From NCBI GenBank assembly GCA_016712225.1, contig JADJRL010000003.1:1749501-1813500 (forward strand): 64,000 nucleotides of DNA, written 5' to 3'. Every line of letters begins with the position of its first letter. Position 1 is the first letter of the stretch. Position numbers and translations under genes: made by a program. The stretch comes from Candidatus Defluviibacterium haderslevense. Its GTDB lineage: Bacteria > Bacteroidota > Bacteroidia > Chitinophagales > Saprospiraceae. The notes beneath the pieces are model-generated. The model was not told the DNA's origin. It ran no database searches and worked only from the letters and a program-made list of their open reading frames with translations. This document shows positions 1-8,405 of the stretch, piece by piece.

Positions 1-474
1 AGTAAACATAGTGGACATTGAATAAACCTCACCTTCTACGGCTGAAAACCAGATGGAAGAACAAAATGCAGTTGCCAATCCCGCAACCAAACCAGCTCCT
101 AATATAGAAATATCATGTGATGCAACTTCTTCATTATCCCTTCCGTAAATGGCTATTTTTCCAAAAATTATGGTAATCCAACAAACGAACATGGCTGCGA
201 ATGCAGAACAGATACCAGACATTAAATTAACTGCAAAGGCTATATTGGAAGGTTCTGAAGAAAAAACTGTTGCAATCCAGGCAAACATTCTACCAACCAG
301 CAAAAATAATGGTGCCCCAGGTGGATGCACTACCTGAAGTTTATAAGCGCCTAGGACGAATTCACCACAATCCCACAAGCTTCCCGTTCGTTCTACTGAA
401 AAGTAGTAAACGATAAAGGTTATTAAAAATACCAACCAACCTGTCACATTGACTTTGTTCTTCATTAAATCCAT
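1..474 (-). CDS. DUF2723 family membrane protein (N-terminal part, cut by window edge)
   Basis: Reading the minus strand from ATG at 474 gives 158 open codons running off the window start. A first membrane segment lies at about residues 10-27. It is followed by the family hallmarks DCGEF (35-39) and HPPGAP (50-55), then more hydrophobic segments. This pattern is typical of DUF2723, large polytopic proteins very common in Bacteroidota and related to GT-C type protein O-mannosyltransferases of the TMEM260 group. The family members are usually around 1000 residues, so most of the gene lies outside. A second in-frame ATG at 465 is possible. The glycosyltransferase role is a family inference; nothing here shows the substrate. 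Confidence 0.85.
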   Translation of the reverse strand, partial: MDLMKNKVNVTGWLVFLITFIVYYFSVERTGSLWDCGEFVLGAYKLQVVHPPGAPLFLLVGRMFAWIATVFSSEPSNIAFAVNLMSGICSAFAAMFVCWITIIFGKIAIYGRDNEEVASHDISILGAGLVAGLATAFCSSIWFSAVEGEVYSMSTMFT

Positions 475-662
475 TGGAATATCAATTTGTTATAAATTAA
501 TAAATATTATATTTGATTAAAATTTGTGTAAAAATATAAAAAAGAAAGTAGCTTACCAAAAACATCTTTATTTTAGGCTATTTAGCCTTAATTAACGAAT
601 CAATTCAACAATAAAGTGTTTAAGCTGTTACTTTGTTTCATTAGAACTAGGCCTCAATAATC

Positions 663-800
663 ATGTATTTCAAATTAATTATTTATGCTTTAGCCCTGTA
701 TGGTGTTTATACCTTGTTTTTCAAAAACAAAACCATCAGCATTCAGGATAAAAAGCCTCCAAAAAAGACGAATGATTACACAGATTATGAAGAATTGTAA
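663..800 (+). CDS. DUF4834-like small membrane protein, 45 aa
   Basis: A 45-codon ORF starts with ATG at 663. Residues 1-20 form one hydrophobic segment, followed by a basic, proline-containing stretch and the acidic, tyrosine-rich ending DYTDYEEL. The layout of one membrane helix, a short charged linker and a terminal DYxDYEE motif matches the small DUF4834 proteins of Bacteroidota, although this one is at the short end. It ends 11 bases before the pseudouridine synthase start and could be co-transcribed with it. No function is known. Family assignment rests on the C-terminal motif alone, so it is moderately sure. Confidence 0.6.
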   Translation: MYFKLIIYALALYGVYTLFFKNKTISIQDKKPPKKTNDYTDYEEL

Positions 801-811
801 TATCTAAATAT

Positions 812-1489
812 TTGTCATTGAATAAATTATCTTCATACATTCTATTTCAAGATCACCATTTGATCATTGCCAATAAACCAGGTGGTGTACCAGCGCAAGA
901 AGACAAAACTAAAGACCCTAGTCTGCTGAGATTACTTCAAGCCTATTGCAAAAGAGATTTATTCCTGGTCCATAGAATAGATAGACCCGTTTCAGGTCTT
1001 ATCGTGTTGGTCAAAAATAGTAAGGATCAGATCATAATCCAAAATCAGATCCAAAGCCAGAAATTTGAAAAAACATATCTGGCCATAGTGCCTAAAATAG
1101 ATATTCCAGACCAAGGAATATTAGAACATTTTATCATCCACGATACTAAACATAATAAAGGCCGAATTAGTCCTTCAGGTGACGATGAGCAAGCTAAAAA
1201 AGCAACATTAAGTTATGTTATCAAGAAGGATCTTGATCAATATAGACTTTTAGAAATTAAAACACAAACAGGTCGATTTCATCAAATTAGAGCGCAGTTA
1301 GCACATGAAAACATGCCGATAAAAGGCGATGTAAAATATGGAGCTAGAAGAAGTAATAAAGACCGAACAATAGGTTTACATGCATGGAAAATATCGTTCT
1401 ATCATCCAAGTTCTAATCGAGCCGTCAACTTTGTTGCAGATTTACCGGAAAATGACATTTGGCCACATTTTCAATTAACTGAGGAATAA
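812..1489 (+). CDS. RluA family RNA pseudouridine synthase
   Basis: This 225-aa protein would isomerise specific uridines in rRNA or tRNA to pseudouridine. The catalytic signature HRIDRPVSG lies at residues 54-62, with Asp57 as the expected catalytic aspartate, and the downstream TGRFHQIRAQL motif is also characteristic of RluA/RluC/RluD. There is no N-terminal S4 domain, so it resembles the short RluA/TruC-like branch. No ATG is available near the N-terminus; TTG at 812 is the best start because it gives a full NKPGG region. It sits 14 bases before thiL, in the same direction, probably in one transcript. The target nucleotide cannot be told from sequence. Confidence 0.88.
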   Translation: MSLNKLSSYILFQDHHLIIANKPGGVPAQEDKTKDPSLLRLLQAYCKRDLFLVHRIDRPVSGLIVLVKNSKDQIIIQNQIQSQKFEKTYLAIVPKIDIPDQGILEHFIIHDTKHNKGRISPSGDDEQAKKATLSYVIKKDLDQYRLLEIKTQTGRFHQIRAQLAHENMPIKGDVKYGARRSNKDRTIGLHAWKISFYHPSSNRAVNFVADLPENDIWPHFQLTEE

Positions 1490-1503
1490 TAAATTTAATA
1501 ATT

Positions 1504-2532
1504 ATGGAAATTGCCCGAACTGAAATCAGTGATCTTGGTGAATTTAAATTAATTGAACTACTAACAGAGTCATTTCCACAATTCTATAAATCAACTGTAA
1601 AAGGCATAGGTGATGATGCAGCAGTAATTGATTTTGGGAAAGAATCCTTATTGATAACTACAGATATACTAGTTGAAGAGATACATTTTGATCTTATGTA
1701 TTGTCCTTTAAAGCATCTGGGTTACAAAGCAGTAGTGGTTAATTTATCAGATATCTACGCCATGAATGCTATCCCTTACCAAATAACTGTGTCATTAGCC
1801 ATTTCCAATAGATTTTCTGTAGAAGCAATTGAAGAATTATATGCCGGCATTAAGTTAGCATGTGAATTATATAAGATAGATTTAGTAGGTGGAGACACCA
1901 CTTCTTCTCCTAAAGGACTTACCCTATCTGTTACTGCTTTGGGGCGCCAACAAAAAGAAAAAATTGTTTATAGGTCCGGTGCACAGGTCGGTGATTACCT
2001 TTTTGTTACGGGTGATTTAGGAGGGGCTTTTTTGGGATTACAATTATTAGAAAGAGAAAAACAAATATTTCTTTCAGATCCCAAAATTCAACCTGATTTA
2101 GAAAATAAGAAAGAAATTGTTGGTCGTTTTCTCAAACCAGAAGCAAAAAAAGAAGCCATTTTATTGTTAAATCAAGTAAATGTAATACCCACCTCAATGA
2201 TTGATTTATCCGATGGATTATCTTCTGATTTAATGCACATATGTAGTCAATCCAAAGTAGGTGCTTTAATTGAAGAAGCATCGATTCCAATGCATCATGA
2301 AGCGCAATTGATGGCACTTGATTTCAAACTTGATCCTATTACATGTGCACTCAATGGTGGTGAAGATTATGAATTGCTGTTTTCAATTAAAAAAGAAGAT
2401 TTGGAATTAATTAAGTTCCTCCCAGGATTCTATTATATCGGAGAAATTCGACCACAAGAAGAAGGGATTAAGTTAAAAACAACAGGTGGAAAAATACATC
2501 CCTTAAAAGCACAAGGGTGGAAACATTTTTAA
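1504..2532 (+). CDS. thiL: Thiamine-monophosphate kinase ThiL
   Basis: ThiL phosphorylates thiamine monophosphate with ATP to thiamine diphosphate, the last step of the cofactor pathway, in the cytoplasm. The 342-aa protein has the AIRS/PurM-type N-terminal ATP-binding region with GIGDDAAVI (34-42), the GGDTT motif in the middle, and the C-terminal motifs DLSDGL and GGEDYELLFS that define ThiL. Length is normal for the family. It follows the RluA-type gene closely and precedes an outer-membrane protein gene by about 50 bases; these neighbours have no obvious thiamine role. No TPP riboswitch is visible upstream. Confidence 0.93.
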   Translation: MEIARTEISDLGEFKLIELLTESFPQFYKSTVKGIGDDAAVIDFGKESLLITTDILVEEIHFDLMYCPLKHLGYKAVVVNLSDIYAMNAIPYQITVSLAISNRFSVEAIEELYAGIKLACELYKIDLVGGDTTSSPKGLTLSVTALGRQQKEKIVYRSGAQVGDYLFVTGDLGGAFLGLQLLEREKQIFLSDPKIQPDLENKKEIVGRFLKPEAKKEAILLLNQVNVIPTSMIDLSDGLSSDLMHICSQSKVGALIEEASIPMHHEAQLMALDFKLDPITCALNGGEDYELLFSIKKEDLELIKFLPGFYYIGEIRPQEEGIKLKTTGGKIHPLKAQGWKHF

Positions 2533-2583
2533 TTAAATAATAAGTGTAGCTTTTCCTACGTTTCTAATTTTGTAATTTGTACC

Positions 2584-3411
2584 ATGAATCGATTGTTTAT
2601 TTTATTACTGTTTTTATTTATTTCAATTGTAAATATAAAAGCCCAAAAAGGTGCTGAAGTTGGAGCCTGGGTGGGAAATTCATTTTATTTTGGAGACTTA
2701 AATAATTTATACAGATTGACTGAACCTGGCATATCAGGTGGTTTATTGTTTCGATACAATGTTAACAGTCGTTTGAGCCCGCAATGTCAAATTAATTATT
2801 CGAGATTGCGCGCCAATGATGCAAACTCTTCCAATTTGTTTGATCAAAATCGAAATTTATCATTCTATTCAGATGTTTTTGAAATCACTCCGGCAATAGC
2901 CTTCAATTTCATTCCCTATATTCATGGCAATGATGACACTAATTTTTCACCTTATGTTGTTACAGGTCTAAGTCTTTTTTATCATGATCCGAAAACCAAA
3001 CGATTGGGACATATTGAACATCTACAATCCAATGGAACTGAGGGACAAATTGTTGGGCAAGAATATAGCCGAATCAGCGGCGGTTGGTTATTGGGATTAG
3101 GTACTAAAGTTAAAATAAATTATCGTTGGAGTATCAACGTTGACCTTAGTTCACGCATTACTTGGACAGACTATTTAGATGATGTAAGTACGGTCTATCC
3201 GAACTTTAGCACCTTAAGAACGACTCGTGGAAATAATGCTGTATTATTGTCTGATCCATCATTAAATTTAGGTGGTGATATTCCTGCAAATCGATCTGGA
3301 ACGCAACGTGGAGATGGTAATGATAAAGATATCTTTATGAGTTTTGGGATCAGTCTGGTATATTATTTTGGAGGATTAGAATGTCCACAGATTTCGAGAT
3401 TTAATGAATAA
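2584..3411 (+). CDS. DUF6089-like outer membrane beta-barrel protein
   Basis: The 275-aa product begins with a cleavable signal peptide (about residues 1-20, ending in KAQ). It continues with alternating hydrophobic/aromatic strands typical of a small outer-membrane barrel and ends in a strand containing MSFGISLVYYFGG. The opening of the mature part (GAEVGAWVGNSFYFGDLN) resembles the Bacteroidota DUF6089 group of putative outer-membrane proteins. Function is unknown. The stop lies two bases from the stop of the convergent glycosyltransferase gene, leaving no room for a separate terminator. Confidence 0.7.
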   Translation: MNRLFILLLFLFISIVNIKAQKGAEVGAWVGNSFYFGDLNNLYRLTEPGISGGLLFRYNVNSRLSPQCQINYSRLRANDANSSNLFDQNRNLSFYSDVFEITPAIAFNFIPYIHGNDDTNFSPYVVTGLSLFYHDPKTKRLGHIEHLQSNGTEGQIVGQEYSRISGGWLLGLGTKVKINYRWSINVDLSSRITWTDYLDDVSTVYPNFSTLRTTRGNNAVLLSDPSLNLGGDIPANRSGTQRGDGNDKDIFMSFGISLVYYFGGLECPQISRFNE

Positions 3412-3413
3412 CA

Positions 3414-4133
3414 TCATTTAAATAAATTGTATTTTAAGATACAATAAATGGCTCTAAAACCATCTTTCCAATTTATTTTTTTTCCTTCTAAATAGGTGCG
3501 ACCATAGTAGGATATACCAATTTCATAAATTCGTATATTTTTTATTCGTGAAATTTTTGAAGTTACTTCTGGTTCAAAACCAAATCTTTTTTCATTTAAT
3601 TCCAATGATTTAATTACTTCTGATTTGAATAATTTATAACAGGTTTCCATATCTGTTAAATTCAAATTAGTAAACATATTAGATAAAAATGTGAGAATTT
3701 TATTTCCTATAGAATGCCAAAAAAATAAAATTCTGTGTGGATGTCCGCCAATAAACCTGGAACCATAAACAACATCTGCAAAACCTTCAATAATGGGTTT
3801 TAATAAATCATTGTATTCACGAGGATCATATTCTAAATCTGCATCCTGGATAATGATAAAATCGCCAGTCGCTAATCGAATTCCGTTGTGCAATGCAGCT
3901 CCTTTACCTTGATTATAATCGTGTTTATGATAGATAAAATTAATTTCTGAATGTTCTTTGATGTAGTTTAATAATACAAATTCTGATTGATCGGTAGAAC
4001 AGTCATTGACTAATATGATTTCCTTTGAAATTTGGTTAATTAATGAAACCGCTAGTATTTTGTTTAATATATGATGTATCGTTTTCTCCTCATTATAAAC
4101 TGGGATGACGATAGATAATTTTTGAGTAGTCAT
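3414..4133 (-). CDS. Family 2 glycosyltransferase, dolichyl-phosphate mannosyltransferase type
   Basis: The 239-aa protein has a GT-A fold signature. The N-terminal SIVIPVYNEE lies at about residues 7-16 and VNDCSTDQS follows. QDADLEYDP contains the metal-binding DxD-type site, and GSRFIGG follows at about 120-130. This is the arrangement of dolichyl/polyprenyl-phosphate hexose synthases and undecaprenyl-phosphate sugar transferases, enzymes that load a sugar from a nucleotide donor onto a lipid carrier. There are no C-terminal membrane helices, so it is the short soluble form. It is divergent from the reductase at 4201 and convergent with the DUF6089-like gene. Donor and acceptor cannot be inferred. 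Confidence 0.85.
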   Translation of the reverse strand: MTTQKLSIVIPVYNEEKTIHHILNKILAVSLINQISKEIILVNDCSTDQSEFVLLNYIKEHSEINFIYHKHDYNQGKGAALHNGIRLATGDFIIIQDADLEYDPREYNDLLKPIIEGFADVVYGSRFIGGHPHRILFFWHSIGNKILTFLSNMFTNLNLTDMETCYKLFKSEVIKSLELNEKRFGFEPEVTSKISRIKNIRIYEIGISYYGRTYLEGKKINWKDGFRAIYCILKYNLFK

Positions 4134-4200
4134 AATAGAATTTTAATTAAACTAAATGCAGATTTCATTGTTCATAATTCGGCAAAAATACGTTAGGTAA

Positions 4201-5280
4201 ATGATATTTTACTCACTTATTGTAAAACAAATAATTAAGGAATCTGAAGATGCGAGAAGCATAATTTTGGATGTACCCGCAGATCATCCGCTACTTCAAT
4301 TTAAAGCAGGGCAATTTCTAAATATTCAAATACACCATAAGAACGAGGTTCTACAAAGATGTTATTCGATTTCATCCATTCCAAATAACTCCAATTTGCA
4401 AATTACAGTGAAGGCGGTTAAGGGTGGAATTGTATCTAATTTTCTTGTTAATCAACTCAAGGTAAATGATGTTTTGGAGGTTTCTGGTCCTCAAGGTCAT
4501 TTTGCATTAGCTCCAAATGATGAAGTTCGACGTGCACATTATTTTATCGCGGCAGGTAGTGGTATTACACCCATCTATTCAATGATTCAAACATTATTGG
4601 AAAATGAACCTAAATCATCCATTTATTTATTATATGGAAATCGTTCAGAAGAAGATATCATATTTAAAGAAAAATTAGCTGAATTACAAAATAAGTTTGA
4701 AGGGCAGTTTTTTGTAGAACACATTCTATCCAAAGCTGGTAAGAAATCAATGTTTGGTTTCCTGACCGCATCAAAGGAGAAATGGACTGGGTTGGTTGGA
4801 AGAATAAATGAACAACAACTAAAAATATTTCTACAAAAGTACTCGACATTAAATGTGCCAGCTCAATACTACATCTGTGGTCCAGGTTTATTTATTCAAA
4901 ACATTGAATCAACTTTGAAGGATTTGATGGTGCCCATTAAAGATATTCACAAAGAATATTTTAGCATTGAACCGGTCCAAATAGATTCCATTTCAACGAA
5001 CCTGGCCTCTAGAGTTTCAGGAACATACCAAGGTAAAGCATTTGATATTCTATTAAAACCCAATGAAAAAATCCTAGATGGACTTCTTAGAGAAAAATTA
5101 AATCCACCTTATTCATGTTCAAGTGGTGCTTGTGCTACATGTATTGCAAAACTTGTTTCAGGAAAGGTTCACATGGATGTTAGTATGGCATTAGATCAAT
5201 CAGAAATTGAAGCAGGCTATATTCTAACATGTCAAGCAAAACCTTTAACTGCCGAGGTTGAAATTAATTATGACTTATAA
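4201..5280 (+). CDS. PaaE-like ferredoxin-NAD(P)H reductase with C-terminal 2Fe-2S domain
   Basis: The 359-aa protein combines an FAD-binding reductase module, an NAD(P)-binding module and a plant-type ferredoxin domain. RCYSISS near residue 60 is the FAD-binding motif and AAGSGITPI marks the NAD(P) module. The ferredoxin cysteines are at 306, 311, 314 and 344 (C-x4-C-x2-C-x29-C). This order is that of PaaE and related oxygenase reductases, which pass electrons from NAD(P)H to a partner such as a diiron or Rieske oxygenase. No partner oxygenase or phenylacetate gene is in the window, so the electron acceptor is unknown. The arsM-like gene follows after 38 bases. Confidence 0.87.
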   Translation: MIFYSLIVKQIIKESEDARSIILDVPADHPLLQFKAGQFLNIQIHHKNEVLQRCYSISSIPNNSNLQITVKAVKGGIVSNFLVNQLKVNDVLEVSGPQGHFALAPNDEVRRAHYFIAAGSGITPIYSMIQTLLENEPKSSIYLLYGNRSEEDIIFKEKLAELQNKFEGQFFVEHILSKAGKKSMFGFLTASKEKWTGLVGRINEQQLKIFLQKYSTLNVPAQYYICGPGLFIQNIESTLKDLMVPIKDIHKEYFSIEPVQIDSISTNLASRVSGTYQGKAFDILLKPNEKILDGLLREKLNPPYSCSSGACATCIAKLVSGKVHMDVSMALDQSEIEAGYILTCQAKPLTAEVEINYDL

Positions 5281-5318
5281 GCTTTAATTTATTCAATTAT
5301 TTTTAAATCCTTGATCAA

Positions 5319-6287
5319 ATGTCTTACTTAGAAACTACTGTTGATGTCTATAAAGAAGCTGCATTAAAGCCTGATGTTGGATTATGTTGCACAACCACAC
5401 CGGTATGGCAATTGCCAGACCTTAGTATTCCTAAAAAAATGTTGGAAATGAATTACGGTTGTGGAAGTACTGTAAATCCGAGAGATTTAGCTAATAATCC
5501 AACCGTACTATATGTTGGCATTGGCGGTGGAATGGAATTACTTCAATTTGCTTATTTCAGTAGAAAAAATAATGCCATTATTGGGATCGACGTCGTTGAT
5601 GAAATGATTACTGCTTGTAGAGAAAATTTGGTCCAAGCTGAAAAAGAAAATGAGTGGTTTTCTTCTTCTTTCATTGATATTCGCAAGGGTTCCGCATTAA
5701 AATTGCCAATTGACAACCAAACGGTAGATATTGCGGCACAAAATTGTTTGTTCAATATTTTTACTAAAGCAGATTTAAAAACTGCTTTACAAGAAATGTA
5801 TAGGGTATTAAAACCATATGGAAGACTGATATTATCGGACCCTATTTGTGAACAAAGTATGCCTGAGAATCTAAAGCAAGACAATCGGTTAAGAGCACTT
5901 TGCCTTAGTGGTGCGATTCCACTCAAAGATTATATTGATTTGATAACTGAAATAGGATTTGGTACGGTCGAAATCAGAGCCAAGCGAGCATATAGAGTGT
6001 TAGATCCTAAACATTATGATACGGATGAGTTAATTGTAATAGAGTCGGTTGAAGTTTGCGCCATTAAAGATCCCATGCCTCCTGATGGGCCTTGTGTATT
6101 TACAGGTAAAACGGCTATTTATTATGGAGCGCATGATTTCATAGATGATCAAAAAGGGCATGTGTTATATCAAAACCAACCTTTGGCAGTATGCGATAAA
6201 ACGGCAAAAGCATTAAAAACCTTTAGTCCAGACAATATTTATATTTCAGAATCAACCTGGTTTTATGATGGAGGTGGTTGCTGTTGA
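5319..6287 (+). CDS. arsM: ArsM-type arsenite methyltransferase (arsenosugar-biosynthesis subtype)
   Basis: The 322-aa class I SAM methyltransferase has its glycine-rich motif I at 64-71 (LYVGIGGG), followed by an acidic GIDVVD strand and a YRVLKPYGRLILSD post-motif. Cysteines at 23-24 and 48 and a C-terminal GGGCC (Cys321, Cys322) are thiols that could bind trivalent arsenic. The TTTPVWQLP opening and Gly-Gly-Cys-Cys ending match my recollection of the longer ArsM proteins linked to arsenosugar synthesis rather than the simple detoxifying ArsM. The usual partner, a radical SAM ArsS, is not adjacent, and no ArsR repressor is visible. Activity is inferred from family only. Confidence 0.8.
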   Translation: MSYLETTVDVYKEAALKPDVGLCCTTTPVWQLPDLSIPKKMLEMNYGCGSTVNPRDLANNPTVLYVGIGGGMELLQFAYFSRKNNAIIGIDVVDEMITACRENLVQAEKENEWFSSSFIDIRKGSALKLPIDNQTVDIAAQNCLFNIFTKADLKTALQEMYRVLKPYGRLILSDPICEQSMPENLKQDNRLRALCLSGAIPLKDYIDLITEIGFGTVEIRAKRAYRVLDPKHYDTDELIVIESVEVCAIKDPMPPDGPCVFTGKTAIYYGAHDFIDDQKGHVLYQNQPLAVCDKTAKALKTFSPDNIYISESTWFYDGGGCC

Positions 6288-6304
6288 AATTGTTATAAAA
6301 CAAA

Positions 6305-6940
6305 CTAGGGAGCCAATCTCGTTATTCTCCAGGACAAATCTGGATTTTTAATATAAGCGATACGATCGTGGAGTCTATTGGCTCTACCTTGCCAGAATTC
6401 CATATACTCAGGTTTAATGATATATCCTCCCCAATGTTCAGGACAGGTAATGGGTTCTGTTTGGTTTTCCATTTCACTCATTTTTTGATCAAGAAAGGCC
6501 CTGTTAGGAATTTCTTGACTTTGTGGCGAAATAACAGCTGCTATCTGGCTTTTATAAGGGCGACTTTTAAAATATTCTGAGGCTAATTCGGGTGATTTTT
6601 TTTCAACATGACCTTCAATTCTAACTTGTCGTTCTAGTTCCTTCCAAAAAAACAAAAGCGATGCTGAAGTATTTTTTTCAATGTCCTGACCTTTTCGACT
6701 TAAATAGTTGGTAAAAAATATAAATCCTTCAGCTTCAGTATGCTTTAAGAGAACCACTCTGGAAGATGGTTTTCCTAAGGAATTTACAGTGGATAATACC
6801 ATAGCGTTCGGCTCTTCTATTTCGACATCAATAGCTTGTTGAAACCATGTATTAAATTGGTACATGGGATTTGCATTGAAAGTATCTACGTCTATAGTTT
6901 CTTTGTTATAGTCTTTTCTAAGTTCGGTAAGATTCAACAT
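6305..6940 (-). CDS. pdxH: Pyridoxamine 5'-phosphate oxidase PdxH
   Basis: PdxH uses FMN and oxygen to turn pyridoxamine or pyridoxine 5'-phosphate into pyridoxal 5'-phosphate. The protein shows the FMN-binding barrel with SSRVVLLK, FFTNYLSRKG and FFWKELERQVRIEG. It has the conserved ending FWQGRANRLHDR...WRITRLAP that closes the active site. I place the start at ATG 6940 (MLNLTELRKDYN), which fits family N-termini; an in-frame TTG at 6955 would add five residues. It converges on the arsM-like gene with only 17 bases between stops. A TAACTTTG element lies 23 bases upstream of the ATG. Confidence 0.93.
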   Translation of the reverse strand: MLNLTELRKDYNKETIDVDTFNANPMYQFNTWFQQAIDVEIEEPNAMVLSTVNSLGKPSSRVVLLKHTEAEGFIFFTNYLSRKGQDIEKNTSASLLFFWKELERQVRIEGHVEKKSPELASEYFKSRPYKSQIAAVISPQSQEIPNRAFLDQKMSEMENQTEPITCPEHWGGYIIKPEYMEFWQGRANRLHDRIAYIKNPDLSWRITRLAP

Positions 6941-6962
6941 ATCTTTAAAATTCAATTTTATT

Positions 6963-6970
6963 CAAAGTTA
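6963..6970 (-). promoter_or_regulatory. Putative -7 promoter element of pdxH
   Basis: The minus strand reads TAACTTTG, a full match to the TAnnTTTG -7 consensus of Bacteroidota primary sigma factors, 23 bases before the chosen pdxH ATG. No convincing -33 TTTG is seen at the usual distance. Confidence 0.4.
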
Positions 6971-7003
6971 GGACAACTCATGAATAGTACTAAGTAATTA
7001 TTC

Positions 7004-7043
7004 AAAAAAAAAAACCCGTCATATGTTCATACAACGGGTTTTT
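7004..7043 (-). terminator. Rho-independent terminator after rplI
   Basis: A GC-containing inverted repeat pairs AAAACCCGT (7011-7019) with ACGGGTTTT (7034-7042) around a 14-base loop. On the minus strand the stem is followed by a T-rich run (the A run at 7004-7012). It lies about 25 bases beyond the rplI stop and separates the ribosomal operon from pdxH. Confidence 0.75.
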
Positions 7044-7068
7044 ATATTAAAATTTTTTAATATTATTT

Positions 7069-7515
7069 CTATTCAGAAACCACTTCAAAATTGACTTTAA
7101 CGATAACTTGTTTGTGTAGATCAAGTTGAGCTACATAGGTTCCCAATTCTTTTACTTCTTCAAGAATGTGGATTTTTTTACGTTCTATTTCAATATTAAA
7201 TTGGTCCTTGAGTGCAGCAGCAATTTGAACATTGGTAACACTACCAAAAATCTTACCACTGGTTCCAGTTTTTGCTCCTACTTTCAGAGTGGCATCTTTA
7301 AGTTGATCAGCCATCTCTTTATAAACATTTATTTTTTTATTTTCCTTAGCTTCATCTTGTCGAGTTAGCTCATTTAATCTGCGCATGTTGCTATCATTAG
7401 CAAGTAGTGCAGATCCTTGTGGAATTAAAAAATTACGGCCGTAGCCTGGACGAACATTCACCACTTGGTGTTTGTCTCCTAATTTATCGACATCTTTCAA
7501 TAAAATTACTTGCAT
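7069..7515 (-). CDS. rplI: 50S ribosomal protein L9
   Basis: The 148-aa protein has the L9 N-terminal RNA-binding domain, with MQVILLKDVDKLG, then VRPGYGRNFLIPQGSA, which matches the family signature. A long charged connecting helix follows (about 50-75), and then the C-terminal domain. L9 binds helix 76 of 23S rRNA at the base of the L1 stalk. It is the last gene of rpsF-rpsR-rplI, 20 bases after rpsR, and is followed by a terminator hairpin. Confidence 0.97.
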   Translation of the reverse strand: MQVILLKDVDKLGDKHQVVNVRPGYGRNFLIPQGSALLANDSNMRRLNELTRQDEAKENKKINVYKEMADQLKDATLKVGAKTGTSGKIFGSVTNVQIAAALKDQFNIEIERKKIHILEEVKELGTYVAQLDLHKQVIVKVNFEVVSE

Positions 7516-7535
7516 AAACTAAGTTTTTAGGTGAA

Positions 7536-7802
7536 TTATTTAAGTAAGTCCGCAACAAATGGAAGAATGGCTAAGTGGCGTGCTCTTTTAACTGAAGATG
7601 CTACTCTTCGTTGATATTTTAATGAGTTTCCAGTCAAACGTCTAGGTAGTAATTTCCCTTGTTCGTTAATGAATTGGATCAAAAAATCTGCATCTTTATA
7701 ATCTATATGTTTGAGTCCAAATTTTTTGAAACGGCAATATTTCTTTTGCTGTTTTCCGATATTTGGATTACTTAAAAACTTTATTTCGTCTTTAGTTGCC
7801 AT
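7536..7802 (-). CDS. rpsR: 30S ribosomal protein S18
   Basis: The 88-aa protein shows the S18 core: KYCRFKK near residue 20, IDYKDADFLIQFINEQGKLLPRR in the middle, and the conserved RRVASSVKRARHLAILPF near the end. S18 pairs with S6 on the platform of the small subunit. It sits between rpsF and rplI with gaps of 32 and 20 bases. In many other phyla ssb or priB intervenes between rpsF and rpsR; here it does not. Confidence 0.97.
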   Translation of the reverse strand: MATKDEIKFLSNPNIGKQQKKYCRFKKFGLKHIDYKDADFLIQFINEQGKLLPRRLTGNSLKYQRRVASSVKRARHLAILPFVADLLK

Positions 7803-7834
7803 TTTGTTTTAAATTAATTTGTGTGACTAATGAA

Positions 7835-8272
7835 TTAAATGATTTCTAAATCTTCTGCAATAATATCTACCGGTGGTACATATGCTGCTTTAGGAGTATA
7901 CACAGGTGCCGGCTCTTTTGGCGCTTTGTGTACCTTTTTACCAATCTTTCCATTTCTCTTGTCCTCGTTGTACTTAACTCCAAATTTGTCAAGTTTTACA
8001 GTCAGAAAGCGCATGATGCGCTCATCACGTTTCAATGCAAGCTCAAGCTTACCGATAAATGTTCCAGTTTCGGCAGCGAACTCAATGCAGTAGTATACTC
8101 CAGTGGAGCGTTTGTTTATTGGATAGGCCAATGGACGCAATCCAATCTCATTCACATGGACAATAGTAGCTCCTTCATTTTGGAGCATTTCCACGTACGT
8201 CTGAGCTGTCGATTTAACTTCATCGCCCGACAGAACAGGATCCACGATGAAGGTTACTTCTAAATGACGCAT
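7835..8272 (-). CDS. rpsF: 30S ribosomal protein S6
   Basis: The 145-aa protein starts MRHLEVTFIVDPVL and contains LRPLAYPINKRSTGVYYCIEF and RDERIMRFLTVKL, the conserved S6 fold that binds the S18/16S rRNA platform. After about residue 105 comes a Lys/Pro-rich tail (KKVHKAPKEP...) of some 40 residues with an acidic end, longer than the E. coli core and likely disordered. It is the first gene of the operon. A strong promoter match (TTTG, 20 bases, TATCTTTG) lies just upstream. Confidence 0.96.
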   Translation of the reverse strand: MRHLEVTFIVDPVLSGDEVKSTAQTYVEMLQNEGATIVHVNEIGLRPLAYPINKRSTGVYYCIEFAAETGTFIGKLELALKRDERIMRFLTVKLDKFGVKYNEDKRNGKIGKKVHKAPKEPAPVYTPKAAYVPPVDIIAEDLEII

Positions 8273-8305
8273 TATTTATATAATATTTATTTTCAAAAAG
8301 GGATG

Positions 8306-8337
8306 CAAAGATAAACTTTCCTTTTCAAATAACCAAA
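8306..8337 (-). promoter_or_regulatory. Promoter of the rpsF-rpsR-rplI operon
   Basis: The minus strand has TTTG (8334-8337), a 20-base spacer, then TATCTTTG (8306-8313), a complete match to the Bacteroidota -33/-7 consensus with normal spacing. It leaves a leader of about 25-30 bases before the rpsF ATG. This is the best promoter match seen in the window. Confidence 0.7.
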
Positions 8338-8405
8338 TAGACTGTATTAAAAAATCAAGTAAAATGATATAAAATATTGATTGTTAATACTATAGTAAAG
8401 ACTTT

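Noticed and set aside
149..337. 62-codon plus-strand frame near the window start
   Set aside because: The minus strand carries a recognisable DUF2723 protein over the same bases.
5552..5926. 124-codon minus-strand frame inside arsM
   Set aside because: It is fully contained in the well-supported methyltransferase gene and shows no family features; an overlap shadow.
7839..8263. Two plus-strand frames (84 and 111 codons) antisense to rpsF
   Set aside because: They lie opposite a certain ribosomal protein gene and have no recognisable features.
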